DNA of 46,721 bases from assembly GCA_017935485.1 (NCBI GenBank), contig JAGBHO010000027.1:1-46721 (forward strand). Reading direction: 5' to 3'. This stretch comes from Alphaproteobacteria bacterium (GTDB taxonomy: Bacteria; Pseudomonadota; Alphaproteobacteria; RF32; CAG-239). Positions 24,986 through 33,724 of this stretch are shown here, piece after piece. Position 1 is the stretch's first letter; the number at the start of each line of letters is the position of its first letter. The position numbers and the translations under genes are program-made. The notes under the pieces were generated by a model. The model was not told the origin of the DNA. It worked only from the letters and a program-made list of their open reading frames with translations, and made no database searches.

Positions 24986-26650
24986 ATGCTGCAGTCGCTT
25001 TCCATCCGCAATGTCGTGCTGATTGACAAACTGGATTTAGACTTCAAATCCGGCCTCAGCGTGCTGACCGGCGAAACCGGCGCGGGAAAGTCAATTTTGC
25101 TGGATTCCGTCGGGCTGGTGCTTGGCAACCGTGCCGAAACTTCACTTATCCGCCATGGTGAAGACAAACTGGCGGTTGCGGCATCTTTTTCTTTGCCCAA
25201 AGTCGATAGTCCTTTATGGAAAATCTTTGAAGAGAACGAGCTTGAAGTTGAAGACGAACTGATAATCAAACGGACTTTGTCGCGTGACGGCAAAGGCAAA
25301 ATTTTTATCAATGACCAGCCGGTCAGCGCCAAACTACTGAAAGAAGCCGGCAAATATCTGGTAGAAATTCACGGCCAGTTTGACAATCAGGGACTTTTGA
25401 ATCCCGCCAATCATCGCGACGTGCTGGACGCTTTCGGAGCTTATCCTTTCCTGCTTGAAAATGCCAAAGCCAAATTCAGCGCTTATCGCAATGCCCGCAA
25501 AGCCCGTCTGGAAGCTGAAGAAAATATTTTGCATGCCAAAGACGAGGAAGAAAACCTGCGCCACTGGGTTGCGGAACTGGAAAAAATCAGTCCGGTTGAA
25601 GGGGAGGAGGATGAACTCGGCAAACGCCGGCTTGAGCTGATGAACGCCGAAAAAATCATTGAAAATCTGAACTATGCTTATGGCGCTTTGACTCAGGGAG
25701 CAGACGTCCTGTCGGCGCTGCGGCAGGCACAATCAGCCATTTACAAAGCCAATGACATGGTTGACGGCAAATATTCCGACATTATTGACGCTTTGGAACA
25801 GGCCATGATCGAGGCTGATGAAGCCGTCAATCAGATTGAAAACGCTTCCTCCAACGTTGCGGTTGATACCGGCGAACTGGAAGAAATCGAAAGCCGCCTG
25901 TTTGCCCTGCGCGGACTGGCACGCAAACATCAGGTGGAAATTGACGCCCTGCCCCGCGTCCTGACAGAATTAAAACAAAAACTCAGCAATATCGAATTCG
26001 GCGAAGAAGGATTGATAAAACTGCGTAAAGAGGAAGACGCCGCAAAACTGGATTACGTGAAAGCGGCCAACGAATTGTCTCAGGCCAGACAACAAACCGC
26101 CGCCAAACTGGACGCCGCCGTCATGCAGGAACTGCCGCCGCTGAAAATGGAAAAAGCAAAATTTATAACCCAAATTGCCAAACAGGAAGAAAGCCTGTGG
26201 GGAGAAGGCGGCTTTGACACCGTAACTTTTACCGTTGCCACCAACCCCAATTCTCCTCAGGGGCCAATCAACAAAATTGCCTCAGGCGGCGAACTTGCAC
26301 GCTTTATGCTGGCCTTAAAAGTCAATCTGGCACAAAGCTCAAGCGTTGAAACAATGATCTTTGATGAAGTTGACGCCGGAGTCGGCGGCGCCACCGCACA
26401 GGCCGTCGGCGAAAGGCTGTCCCGGCTGGCACAAGGCGTTCAGGTACTGGTTGTCACCCATTCGCCGCAAGTCGCAGCCAAAGGCAATAACCATTTCAAA
26501 GTTGAGAAAAATACCGTGGACAACGTCACCACGACCAATGTCCGCGAATTGCCCGCTGATGAAAAATGCGAGGAAATCGCCCGCATGCTGGCCGGAGAAC
26601 GGATATCCGACGAGGCCAGAGCCGCCGCCAAAGTCCTGCTCAGCGCTTAA
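24986..26650 (+). CDS. recN: DNA repair protein RecN
   Basis: RecN is an SMC-like ATPase acting early in double-strand break repair. Walker A GETGAGKS is at 29-36, long coiled coils occupy about 155-360, the ABC signature ASGGELARFMLALK is near 432-445, and Walker B MIFDEVDAGVGG near 456-467; VVTHSPQVAAKG near 490 is the H-loop. The 554-residue length is normal. It follows bamD by 6 bp. Confidence 0.97.
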   Translation: MLQSLSIRNVVLIDKLDLDFKSGLSVLTGETGAGKSILLDSVGLVLGNRAETSLIRHGEDKLAVAASFSLPKVDSPLWKIFEENELEVEDELIIKRTLSRDGKGKIFINDQPVSAKLLKEAGKYLVEIHGQFDNQGLLNPANHRDVLDAFGAYPFLLENAKAKFSAYRNARKARLEAEENILHAKDEEENLRHWVAELEKISPVEGEEDELGKRRLELMNAEKIIENLNYAYGALTQGADVLSALRQAQSAIYKANDMVDGKYSDIIDALEQAMIEADEAVNQIENASSNVAVDTGELEEIESRLFALRGLARKHQVEIDALPRVLTELKQKLSNIEFGEEGLIKLRKEEDAAKLDYVKAANELSQARQQTAAKLDAAVMQELPPLKMEKAKFITQIAKQEESLWGEGGFDTVTFTVATNPNSPQGPINKIASGGELARFMLALKVNLAQSSSVETMIFDEVDAGVGGATAQAVGERLSRLAQGVQVLVVTHSPQVAAKGNNHFKVEKNTVDNVTTTNVRELPADEKCEEIARMLAGERISDEARAAAKVLLSA

Positions 26651-26656
26651 AAACAA

Positions 26657-26690
26657 AAAAAAGAGAGAGGAAAAAAACTCTCTCTTTTTT
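26657..26690. terminator. Terminator between convergent recN and htpG
   Basis: GAGAGAG (26663-26669) pairs with CTCTCTC (26678-26684) with an A-run before and a T-run after, so it works in both directions for the convergent recN and htpG genes. Confidence 0.85.
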
Positions 26691-26699
26691 ACATATGGA

Positions 26700-28556
26700 T
26701 TATATGGCTTTCAAAATATAATCGCTCAGTTTTGAGACATAAAACGCCGGATCGGAAATCGGCTCTCCTTCGGCAATTTTGGCCTGATCAAGAATTATTT
26801 TTGCAATCTCCTCAACCTTTGCCTTCTGTGCCTCGTCACTCACCATGTCCGCCAACCGGATGATAAGCGGATGATACGGATTCAATTCCAAAATGCGGGT
26901 ACTGGCAAAAGCCGTCTGCTGCTGGTGATTCCTCATCAACCGCTCCAGATGGATGCTCATCTGCCCCTGCTCCACCGTCAGGCTTGCCGGACTGTTGGTC
27001 AGCCTTTCCGTTGTCACGACCTTGCCCACGTCATTCTTGAACATCTCACTCATCAGCGCGGTCAGTTTTTCCATATCTCCGTCTCCGGCTTTCTGATCTT
27101 TGCGCTCGATTGCCAGATCAATATCGGCTTGGGAAATATGCTTAACGGCAAAACCTTTATAATTCGGCAGCGTCTGCGTCCAAAACTCATCAATCGGATC
27201 CGTCAGCAGCAAAACCTCGATTCCTTTGGCTTTAAAGGCTTCAAGCTGCGGATTGTTTGACAATACGTTGATATCGTCGCCGGTAATATAATAAACGGCC
27301 TTCTGCTCATTCTCCCCAATTTTCACATTCTTCGCCCGTTCAATATATTCGTCCAACGAGGTATATTTTTGCAAATCCAGCGTTGAAATAAAGCGGGACA
27401 GTCCGGCAATCTCCTCCCGATTCCCGAAATCTTCATAAATTCCCTCTTTGAACGCCGCCCCGAAAGCTTTCCAGAAAATCATATAATCGTCATAATTTCC
27501 GGCACGGTTTTTCAGCTCTTTCAACAATCGCCCGACCAACCCGTGCTTGATTTTTTCAATCAGCACATTGTGCTGCAGCATCTCGCGCGAGATATTGAGC
27601 TGCAAATCGGAACTGTCGACCACGCCTTTGACAAAGCGCAGATAATGCGGCATCAGTTCTTCAACCTTTTCCGAAATAAACACCTTGTTGACATACAGCT
27701 TCAAACCGTTCTGACTGTCGGGCTGAAACAAATCATACGGCGGTTCTGAAGGAATAAACAACAGGCCGGTATACTCAATGTTGCCCTCAGCCTTAAAATG
27801 CAACGTCAGCCACGGATCATCAAAATTCTTGGAAATATGATGATAAAATTCCTTATATTGATCCTGCGTAATCTCGCTTTTTGAACGCGCCCATAAGGCC
27901 GAACCGGTATTGACCGTTTCCTCGCCGGCCTCTCCCAGACACAAAACAATCGGATAACCGATATGGTCGGAATAGGTCCGGATAATATGACGCAGATAAA
28001 TCGTATCAACAAAGTTTTTCTGGTCTTCTTTCAAAAACAGCTTGATTTCCGTACCGTTACCCTCTTTTTCGGCCTCACGGATTTCAAAACCGCTGCGCCC
28101 GTCCGAAACCCAAAACCATGCTTTGTCCTCACCGGCTCTGCGCGTCAGAATTTCAACCTTGTCCGCCACCATAAAGGCTGAATAAAAACCCACGCCGAAC
28201 TGGCCGATTAAATCCATGGCCGATCCATTGTCACTGACATTTTTAACAAAATCCGCCGTACCTGATTTTGCAATCGTCCCCAAATGATTAATCAAATCGT
28301 CTTTGTTCATGCCTATACCGTTATCGGCAATTTTCAGGGTATTGGTCTTGGCATCCGGCGTAATCATAATTTTAAACGCGCCGGAATTTTTGGCAATATC
28401 CGGATTCGTCAGCGCCAGATAACGCAGCTTGTCACAGGCATCGCTGGCATTGGAAATCAGCTCGCGCAAAAAAATGTATTTTTCCGAATACAAAGAGTTG
28501 ACCACAATATCCAGAAGCTTGCCGACTTCCGCCTGAAAATCCATCTTTTCTGACAT
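26700..28556 (-). CDS. htpG: Chaperone protein HtpG (Hsp90)
   Basis: The 618-residue GHKL-type ATPase has the Hsp90 N-terminal motifs ELISNASDACDKLRYLAL near 31-48, IADNGIGMNKDDLINHLGTIAKSGT near 80-104 and GQFGVGFYSAFMV near 117-129, and the middle and C-terminal dimer domains. The frame is open further upstream, but GAGGAGAAAAAA directly before the ATG at 28556 fixes the start. A sigma-32-like promoter lies 37 nt upstream. It helps late folding of client proteins under stress. Confidence 0.97.
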   Translation of the reverse strand: MSEKMDFQAEVGKLLDIVVNSLYSEKYIFLRELISNASDACDKLRYLALTNPDIAKNSGAFKIMITPDAKTNTLKIADNGIGMNKDDLINHLGTIAKSGTADFVKNVSDNGSAMDLIGQFGVGFYSAFMVADKVEILTRRAGEDKAWFWVSDGRSGFEIREAEKEGNGTEIKLFLKEDQKNFVDTIYLRHIIRTYSDHIGYPIVLCLGEAGEETVNTGSALWARSKSEITQDQYKEFYHHISKNFDDPWLTLHFKAEGNIEYTGLLFIPSEPPYDLFQPDSQNGLKLYVNKVFISEKVEELMPHYLRFVKGVVDSSDLQLNISREMLQHNVLIEKIKHGLVGRLLKELKNRAGNYDDYMIFWKAFGAAFKEGIYEDFGNREEIAGLSRFISTLDLQKYTSLDEYIERAKNVKIGENEQKAVYYITGDDINVLSNNPQLEAFKAKGIEVLLLTDPIDEFWTQTLPNYKGFAVKHISQADIDLAIERKDQKAGDGDMEKLTALMSEMFKNDVGKVVTTERLTNSPASLTVEQGQMSIHLERLMRNHQQQTAFASTRILELNPYHPLIIRLADMVSDEAQKAKVEEIAKIILDQAKIAEGEPISDPAFYVSKLSDYILKAI

Positions 28557-28592
28557 TTTTTTCTCCTCATAGTAACGCTTGTTTACTGAGAT

Positions 28593-28621
28593 ATATGGGA
28601 AACAAAATCTTTTTTCGCAAG
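28593..28621 (-). promoter_or_regulatory. Sigma-32-like promoter of htpG
   Basis: CTTGCGA (28615-28621) and TCCCATAT (28593-28600), 14 nt apart, match the sigma-32 consensus CTTGAAA / CCCCATNT at most positions. The spacing is the same as at groES. Confidence 0.7.
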
Positions 28622-28650
28622 ACTTAAGCACAAATAAATCCATTTTTTGC

Positions 28651-28678
28651 TTGCTTTTCTTACGAATTTAGGTAAATT
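28651..28678 (+). promoter_or_regulatory. Predicted promoter of the ferredoxin gene
   Basis: TTGCTT (28651-28656) and TAAATT (28673-28678) with a 16-nt spacer lie 38 nt before the ferredoxin ATG. TAGGAGATTTTAA provides the ribosome site. Confidence 0.45.
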
Positions 28679-28715
28679 ACGCACTGAACTAATCAATTGA
28701 TCTAGGAGATTTTAA

Positions 28716-28955
28716 ATGGTTTCTGTAGTTAACGATTCTTGCATCAAATGCAAATCCTGCGCAGACGTATGCCCGGTAGATGCATTTCACGAATGCGAAA
28801 CTCAGCTGGTCGTAGATCCTGATACCTGCATTGATTGCGGCGTTTGCATTTCCGAATGCCCGCAGGAAGCAATCACTTCTGATGACGAAGCTGATGAAAA
28901 ATGGGTAAAATTCAATGCCGAGCAGGCAAAAATCTGCCCGGGCGCCAACGATTAA
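28716..28955 (+). CDS. fdxA: 2[4Fe-4S] ferredoxin
   Basis: The 79-residue protein has two CxxCxxCxxxCP clusters: C9, C12, C15, C19 and C38, C41, C44, C48. This is the clostridial-type arrangement. Many alphaproteobacterial FdxA proteins carry the longer first motif of a 7Fe type, which is absent here. The C-terminal extension of about 25 residues ([21 protein letters not shown]) is typical of FdxA-like proteins. It transfers electrons in the cytoplasm; partners are unknown. The gene symbol is by similarity. Confidence 0.9.
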   Translation: MVSVVNDSCIKCKSCADVCPVDAFHECETQLVVDPDTCIDCGVCISECPQEAITSDDEADEKWVKFNAEQAKICPGAND

Positions 28956-28980
28956 TCCCGTTGCGGAATTTTCTTCAAAC

Positions 28981-29014
28981 AAAAAAGGTCTCTGCCATAA
29001 CGGAGGCTTTTTTT
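28981..29014 (+). terminator. Terminator of the ferredoxin gene
   Basis: AAAAAG-TCTCTG and CGGAGG-CTTTTTT form a stem with one bulged G and two G-T pairs around loop CCATAA, followed by a T-run. Confidence 0.65.
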
Positions 29015-29081
29015 ATTTGCTTGCTTTTCCTGACAAAACAGACTACATAAAAAGTAGAAAAACAACTAAGGAAACGTAATA

Positions 29082-30101
29082 ATGTCAAACAGAGACGCAA
29101 CTTTTTATGATGTCGTCGGCATCGGCAATGCCATGGTAGACGTAATGGCCAAAGTCGGCGACGGTTTTCTGACGGAACGCGGCCTGACCAAAAGCGAAAT
29201 GACGCTGGTCGGCGCCAAAGAAGCCGGAAAAATTTATGCAGACATCATGCCGGAACGTGAAATTTCCGGCGGTTCGGCGGCCAACACCGTTGCCGGCCTT
29301 GCCTCTTTGGGCGGAGCTCCGGCTTTTATCGGCAAAGTCCATGACGATGAGCTCGGTCAGGAATTCAGCCGCAGCATCGGCGGTGCCGGCGTGGATTTCT
29401 TCACTCCGCCGCTCAATGAAGGCCCGATGACCGGACGCAGCATCGTTCTGGTCACGCCCGACGCCGAACGTTCCATGTTCACCTATCTCGGCGCTGCCGG
29501 CAGACTTTCGGCCGAAGACATTGACGAAGAAATCATCAAAAGCACCAAAATTGTTTATCTTGAAGGCTATCTCTGGGACGAAGGCGATGCCAAAAAGGCT
29601 ATGCAACGTGCTTGCGAACTGGCACATAAGCATAATAAAAAAGTCGCTTTCAGCCTGTCTGACAAATCCTGCGTCGACCGCCACCGCGCAGAATTCATGA
29701 AACTGATTTCCGATTCGGTTGACATTCTGTTCGGCAATGAAGAAGAAATCAAAGCGCTGTTTCAGGAACCGGATTTTTACAAAACCCTCGACCTGATAAA
29801 AACCGAGGTTGAAACCGCCGCCATTACCCGCAGCGATAAAGGCTCGGTTATTGTCAACGGCAGAACCAAAACTTTCGTCGAGGCAGAAAAGGTTGAAAAC
29901 GTCGTCGATACCACCGGTGCCGGTGATCTGTACGCCGCCGGCTTCCTGTATGGTTACACTCAGGAGCGCTCTTTGGGAACCTGCGCTTTAATCGGAGGCA
30001 TTGCCGCTGCCGAAATCATCAGTCACTACGGCGCCCGCCCCGATGTCAGCCTGCGCGGCTTTGTCCGTAACAAGCTGTTGCAATACGGCAAAAGATTATA
30101 A
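29082..30101 (+). CDS. PfkB-family sugar kinase, adenosine-kinase-like
   Basis: The 339-residue ribokinase-fold protein has DVVGIGNAMVDVMAKV at 10-25, the substrate-binding ISGGSAANTVAGLASLGG at 61-78, NEEEIKALF near 221, and the signature DTTGAGDLYAAGFLYG near 276-291 in which the Asp of GAGD is the catalytic base. Alphaproteobacterial homologues are commonly annotated as adenosine kinase, phosphorylating adenosine to AMP; other nucleosides or sugars are not excluded. The start follows AAGGAAACGTAATA. Confidence 0.88.
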   Translation: MSNRDATFYDVVGIGNAMVDVMAKVGDGFLTERGLTKSEMTLVGAKEAGKIYADIMPEREISGGSAANTVAGLASLGGAPAFIGKVHDDELGQEFSRSIGGAGVDFFTPPLNEGPMTGRSIVLVTPDAERSMFTYLGAAGRLSAEDIDEEIIKSTKIVYLEGYLWDEGDAKKAMQRACELAHKHNKKVAFSLSDKSCVDRHRAEFMKLISDSVDILFGNEEEIKALFQEPDFYKTLDLIKTEVETAAITRSDKGSVIVNGRTKTFVEAEKVENVVDTTGAGDLYAAGFLYGYTQERSLGTCALIGGIAAAEIISHYGARPDVSLRGFVRNKLLQYGKRL

Positions 30102-30107
30102 AAAACA

Positions 30108-30140
30108 AAAGCGTTGCTCATCCGAACAACGCTTTTATTT
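30108..30140. terminator. Bidirectional terminator between convergent genes
   Basis: AAAAGCGTTG (30108-30117) pairs with CAACGCTTTT (30128-30137). The stop codon of the minus-strand gene (30118-30120) lies in the loop. It serves both the kinase and the convergent membrane protein gene. Confidence 0.85.
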
Positions 30141-30663
30141 TTTTTGTTCCCAGCAACAAACCGAGCAACAACAAATAACAGGCATATTTTATGCTCTGCC
30201 TCAACAAAGCCAGAATCATCCCCGCAGTCCCGAGCAATTTTGCAATCAATCCGACAATATGAAGCAAAACAATCGGAGCATAAGGAGACAGAAGCAAAAC
30301 CACAATCCAAAACAGCTTGTTTTCAAACCAATTGATTGTTCCGCCGACAAACAGCAAAACCCCGGCCAGCATAAAATGAAAAGATGCCTCGGAAAATCGG
30401 GAACAGCACTTTTCCTCAACCGGCAAAGCAATACTTGAACAAATTATTCCGTCTTCGTTTTTCACAACAACTTTAGCGCCGTCAATTTCAAACTCGCCTT
30501 CTTCTATGCCGTCTTCTTGAAGCTTTTTCAAAATCCGTTCTGCTTTTTGACGATTCTTGCGATTAAAGAAACACCCCCGAACCACTTCTGCCAAAACCAA
30601 TAAAATACCGACACAAACGGCAGCAATTCCGGCACATCTCAAAACATACAAAATATTTTCCAT
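30118..30663 (-). CDS. Membrane protein, unknown
   Basis: From the ATG at 30663 the product has 181 residues. Hydrophobic segments lie near 4-24, 88-104, 112-140 and 147-172, with a soluble charged loop (RKNRQKAERILKKLQEDGIEE) and a beta-like stretch (FEIDGAKVVVKNEDGIICSS) between the first two. No family is recognised. An earlier ATG 2 codons upstream is also possible. It is convergent with the PfkB gene and shares its terminator. Confidence 0.6.
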   Translation of the reverse strand: MENILYVLRCAGIAAVCVGILLVLAEVVRGCFFNRKNRQKAERILKKLQEDGIEEGEFEIDGAKVVVKNEDGIICSSIALPVEEKCCSRFSEASFHFMLAGVLLFVGGTINWFENKLFWIVVLLLSPYAPIVLLHIVGLIAKLLGTAGMILALLRQSIKYACYLLLLGLLLGTKKIKALFG

Positions 30664-30734
30664 ATACAATAATTATAAAACAACATAATTTAATTTATCG
30701 TCGGAAGAATAACGGATTTCAGACTAAAAGTAAA

Positions 30735-30766
30735 CAAAAAAGCGAACCCCGAAAGATTCGCCCTTT
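30735..30766 (-). terminator. Terminator of the 30769 gene
   Basis: GCGAA (30742-30746) and TTCGC (30757-30761) form a short stem; on the minus strand it is followed by a run of T. It is moderate in strength. Confidence 0.5.
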
Positions 30767-30768
30767 AA

Positions 30769-31125
30769 TCATTTATACTCATGCTGCGGACCGATAACGG
30801 CCACCAAAACCATGATCAATCCCTCCCAGAACAACGTCAGCACCAACGGGCCGATTAACCCGAAAGCACAGCTCTGCCAAAGCTTCCACCCGTGAAACAT
30901 CCAAAAATAAAAAGCCATAAAACACATTGCCGCCGCCAGCACCGTCTGTAAGACGTGCATAACCCTGTTTTCGGCCCAGTCCGTTCCGGTATTGCAGTTT
31001 TTATAGCAAAACTGGCAGGCATAATGAAACCTGTAATGATGGATTCCCATAAGAATCAAAGCAGCCAGCCCGGCAATACAGCTGAAAACAAACAGCCAGG
31101 GCATTAAAAACTCAAACCTGTCCAT
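30769..31125 (-). CDS. Small membrane protein, unknown
   Basis: The 118-residue protein has three hydrophobic segments (about 8-27, 58-77 and 83-110). Between the first two lies a short loop with three cysteines, HYACQFCYKNCNTG, in a C-x2-C-x3-C pattern that might hold a metal or a disulfide. No family is recognised. It points away from the typA gene. Confidence 0.55.
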   Translation of the reverse strand: MDRFEFLMPWLFVFSCIAGLAALILMGIHHYRFHYACQFCYKNCNTGTDWAENRVMHVLQTVLAAAMCFMAFYFWMFHGWKLWQSCAFGLIGPLVLTLFWEGLIMVLVAVIGPQHEYK

Positions 31126-31240
31126 AGAGATAAAAAATTTAACGTTAATAATAAAATAAAAATATTCTTTCTCGGGACAAAGTATAACCGTTTGCCTTAA
31201 TTGTCAAAAAAAAAATTTTTAGCCGCGCTGCACTAAATTC

Positions 31241-31268
31241 TTGAAATTTAAAATTAACTTGCTATTGT
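31241..31268 (+). promoter_or_regulatory. Predicted promoter of typA
   Basis: TTGAAA (31241-31246) and TATTGT (31263-31268) with a 16-nt spacer lie about 110 nt before the typA start, leaving a long leader. Confidence 0.5.
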
Positions 31269-31381
31269 GAAAACGAATTTATACCAAAATCTTTTTTCAG
31301 GCATTTTTTTGCCGGCTGTTGACCGGCCGTATAGTCTTGTGCCGGAAAAAGTTTAACAAGTTTTATGAAAGAAATAACACA

Positions 31382-33202
31382 ATGGAAATGCGCAATATTG
31401 CCATCATCGCCCACGTAGACCATGGCAAAACCACAATGGTCGACGGCCTGTTAAAACAAAGCGGTACCTTCCGGGAAAACCAGAAAGTTGAAACTTGTGT
31501 CATGGACAGCAACGACCTCGAACGCGAAAGAGGCATTACAATTCTGTCAAAATGCACTTCCGTCAATTGGAAAGGCACACACATCAACATCGTTGACACG
31601 CCGGGCCACGCCGACTTTGGCGGCGAGGTAGAACGTATCCTGTCAATGGTCGACGGCGTTGTTCTGCTTGTTGACTCCTCCGAAGGCCCGATGCCGCAAA
31701 CCAAGTTCGTCCTCGGCAAAGCCTTAAAACTCGGCCTCTGCCCGATTGTGGTTATCAATAAGGCCGACAAAGCCGATGCCCGCGTCGATGCCGTTCTTGA
31801 TGAAATTTTTGATTTGTTTGTCAGCCTTAACGCCAACGACAAACAACTTGATTTTCCGGTACTTTACGCTTCCGGCCGCAACGGCTGGGCCGTAAAGGAA
31901 ATGACCGATGAAAAGAAAGACCTGACCCCGCTGTTTGAGCTGATTTGTTCTTATGTTCCGGCCCCGTCCTGCGATCCGGATGCGCCGTTTTCCATGCTGG
32001 CCACAACCTTGGAAGCCGACAAATTCATCGGCCGTCTGCTGACCGGCAAAGTCCAGTCCGGCACATTGCACGTTAACGACACGGTCAAAGTCTTAAACGG
32101 CGAAAGCAAAGAAATCGAACGTGTCCGCATCAGCAAAATTCTGGCTTACCGCGGCTTAAACCGGGATAGTCTGGAAGAAGCCCACGCCGGCGACATCATC
32201 GCCGTTGCCGGAATTGTCAAAGGCACGGTGGCTGATACCATTTGCGCGCTGGACGTCTCGCAGGCCATTCACGCCCAGCCGATTGATCCGCCGACTTTGG
32301 CCATGACTTTCTCAATCAACGATTCTCCTCTGGCCGGCCGCGAAGGCGACAAAGTCACCTCCCGTATGATTTGGGACAGATTATGCAAAGAAGCCGAAGG
32401 CAATATTGCTTTAAGAATTTCCCGCACCGATTCGACGGATTCGTTTGAAGTTGCCGGCCGCGGCGAACTCCAGCTCGGCGTTTTGATTGAAACCATGCGC
32501 CGCGAGGGTTTTGAATTGTCAATCTCCCGCCCGCGCGTTCTGATGAAACGTGACGCCAACGGCTCTCTGCTGGAACCGATTGAAGAAGTTGTCGTTGACG
32601 TGGATGAAGAATTCTCCGGTACCGTGGTAGAAAAACTCGGCCGCCGCCGGGCTGAACTGATTGAGATGATTCCGTCTCAGGTCGGCAATAAAGTCCGCCT
32701 GATTTTCAACGCACCGTCCCGCGGCTTAATCGGATACCACTCCGAATTTTTGACCGACACCCGCGGCACCGGCGTCATGAACCGCTTGTTCAAATGCTAT
32801 GATCCGTATAAGGGAGAAATTGAAGGCCGCCGCAACGGCGTGCTGATTTCCAGCGAAACAGGCACCGCAATCGCCTATTCTTTATGGAAACTGCAAGACC
32901 GCGGCCCGATGTTCATCGACCCGAGTGTTCCGGTTTATACCGGCATGATTATCGGCGAGCATACCAAGCCGAACGATCTGGAAGTCAATCCCTGCAAGGC
33001 CAAACAGCTGACCAACATCCGCGCTGCCGGCAAAGACGAGGCCATCGACCTGATTCCGCCGCGCAAACTGACTCTGGAACAGGGCTTGTCTTACATTCAG
33101 GAAGACGAACTTTTGGAGGTCACCCCCAAAACGCTGCGCCTGCGCAAACGAATTCTTGATCCGATTGCCCGCAAACGCGCCAAACCGGACATTATAGAAT
33201 AA
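31382..33202 (+). CDS. typA: Translational GTPase TypA/BipA
   Basis: The 606-residue protein has the EF-G-like GTPase motifs: G1 AHVDHGKT near 10-17, RGITI (G2), DTPGHADF (G3) and NKAD (G4), then the beta-barrel, EF-G III/V-like and BipA-specific C-terminal domains ending LRLRKRILD. It acts on the ribosome during assembly and stress. The ATG at 31382 begins the conserved MEMRNIAIIAHVDHGK; the frame extends upstream but without homology. Its ribosome site is weak (GAAAGAAATAACACA). Confidence 0.96.
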   Translation: MEMRNIAIIAHVDHGKTTMVDGLLKQSGTFRENQKVETCVMDSNDLERERGITILSKCTSVNWKGTHINIVDTPGHADFGGEVERILSMVDGVVLLVDSSEGPMPQTKFVLGKALKLGLCPIVVINKADKADARVDAVLDEIFDLFVSLNANDKQLDFPVLYASGRNGWAVKEMTDEKKDLTPLFELICSYVPAPSCDPDAPFSMLATTLEADKFIGRLLTGKVQSGTLHVNDTVKVLNGESKEIERVRISKILAYRGLNRDSLEEAHAGDIIAVAGIVKGTVADTICALDVSQAIHAQPIDPPTLAMTFSINDSPLAGREGDKVTSRMIWDRLCKEAEGNIALRISRTDSTDSFEVAGRGELQLGVLIETMRREGFELSISRPRVLMKRDANGSLLEPIEEVVVDVDEEFSGTVVEKLGRRRAELIEMIPSQVGNKVRLIFNAPSRGLIGYHSEFLTDTRGTGVMNRLFKCYDPYKGEIEGRRNGVLISSETGTAIAYSLWKLQDRGPMFIDPSVPVYTGMIIGEHTKPNDLEVNPCKAKQLTNIRAAGKDEAIDLIPPRKLTLEQGLSYIQEDELLEVTPKTLRLRKRILDPIARKRAKPDIIE

Positions 33203-33210
33203 ACTGACAA

Positions 33211-33244
33211 TCCCTGCCATTCAAACCGGCAGGGATTTTTTTTC
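33211..33244 (+). terminator. Terminator of typA
   Basis: TCCCTGCC (33211-33218) pairs with GGCAGGGA (33228-33235), followed by a run of nine T. Confidence 0.9.
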
Positions 33245-33263
33245 ATATCTTCCGTTTAAAGCA

Positions 33264-33295
33264 CTGTCATTGCCGGACTTTAATCCGGCAATCCG
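33264..33295. repeat. Dispersed palindrome (alphaproteobacterial type)
   Basis: GTCATTGCCGGACTTTAATCC with its complement GGCAAT forms the palindrome GATTGCCGGA/TCCGGCAAT. Such 'GTCATTGCCGG' and 'CATCCCG' elements are scattered in many alphaproteobacterial genomes; a weaker CCATCCCGAACACGACCGGGG piece follows near 33318. The rest of the gap to 33427 shows no gene. Confidence 0.6.
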
Positions 33296-33427
33296 TAAAG
33301 AAACATTTTCCTCCCCGCCATCCCGAACACGACCGGGGAATCTGCTAAAGATTTCACTTTCGGCCTTTGTCCCCAAACCTATATTTTAGTATAAAATTGT
33401 TTTTCTTTGATGCGGGATAAATTTTAA

Positions 33428-33455
33428 TTGATTTTTCAGTTTTTGGCTTTACAAT
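33428..33455 (+). promoter_or_regulatory. Predicted promoter of the structured leader
   Basis: TTGATT (33428-33433) and TACAAT (33450-33455), 16 nt apart, would start a transcript near 33462 that runs through the structured region into the terminator at 33666. Confidence 0.5.
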
Positions 33456-33461
33456 CTCAGG

Positions 33462-33701
33462 TGCAGGTATTTCTGCGTATTATTATAAAGTACAGGGAAT
33501 CCTAACCCGACAATATAACATAGTCAAACTGTTATGTAGCAGAAGATTTGACACTTCATACGTTAACCGCGGAGGAGTGTCAGGTAATAGCCATAACTCG
33601 TTTGTGGTTACACCATAACTGGGTTATGGTGAATAATGGCTACACTATTGTCGTGTAAGGAGCTCCTCCACCTTAATGTTAAGGTGGAGTTTGTTTTTTT
33701 T
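33462..33701 (+). ncRNA. Structured leader or small RNA with alternative helices and terminator
   Basis: About 240 nt of dense secondary structure stands between typA and the XRE gene. Helices seen are TGACACT/AGTGTCA (33549-33555 / 33576-33582), GGAGGAG/CTCCTCC (33571-33577 / 33663-33669), TAGCCAT/ATGGCTA (33588-33594 / 33636-33642), CACCATAAC/GTTATGGTG (33611-33619 / 33623-33631), and a terminator, CTCCACCTTAA/TTAAGGTGGAG (33666-33676 / 33679-33689), followed by T-rich sequence. GGAGGAG pairing competes both with the first helix and with the base of the terminator. I recognise no known family: SRP RNA, tmRNA and RNase P motifs are absent. It may be a riboswitch-like attenuator or an independent small RNA. 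Confidence 0.6.
33666..33701 (+). terminator. Intrinsic terminator ending the structured leader
   Basis: A perfect 11-bp stem CTCCACCTTAA/TTAAGGTGGAG closed on a 2-nt TG (in practice a 4- to 6-nt loop) is followed by TTTGTTTTTTTT. It stands 24 nt before the XRE start codon, whose ribosome site (GAGAGGATTG) is downstream of it. Confidence 0.85.
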
Positions 33702-33724
33702 ACATACCCGAGAGGATTGATTAT

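Noticed and set aside
33462..33701. SRP RNA, tmRNA or cyclic-di-GMP riboswitch as identity of the structured leader
   Set aside because: The conserved GGAAGGAAGCAGCC-type SRP loop, the tmRNA tRNA-like ends and the GEMM core are all absent; 6S RNA cannot be excluded without a model search.
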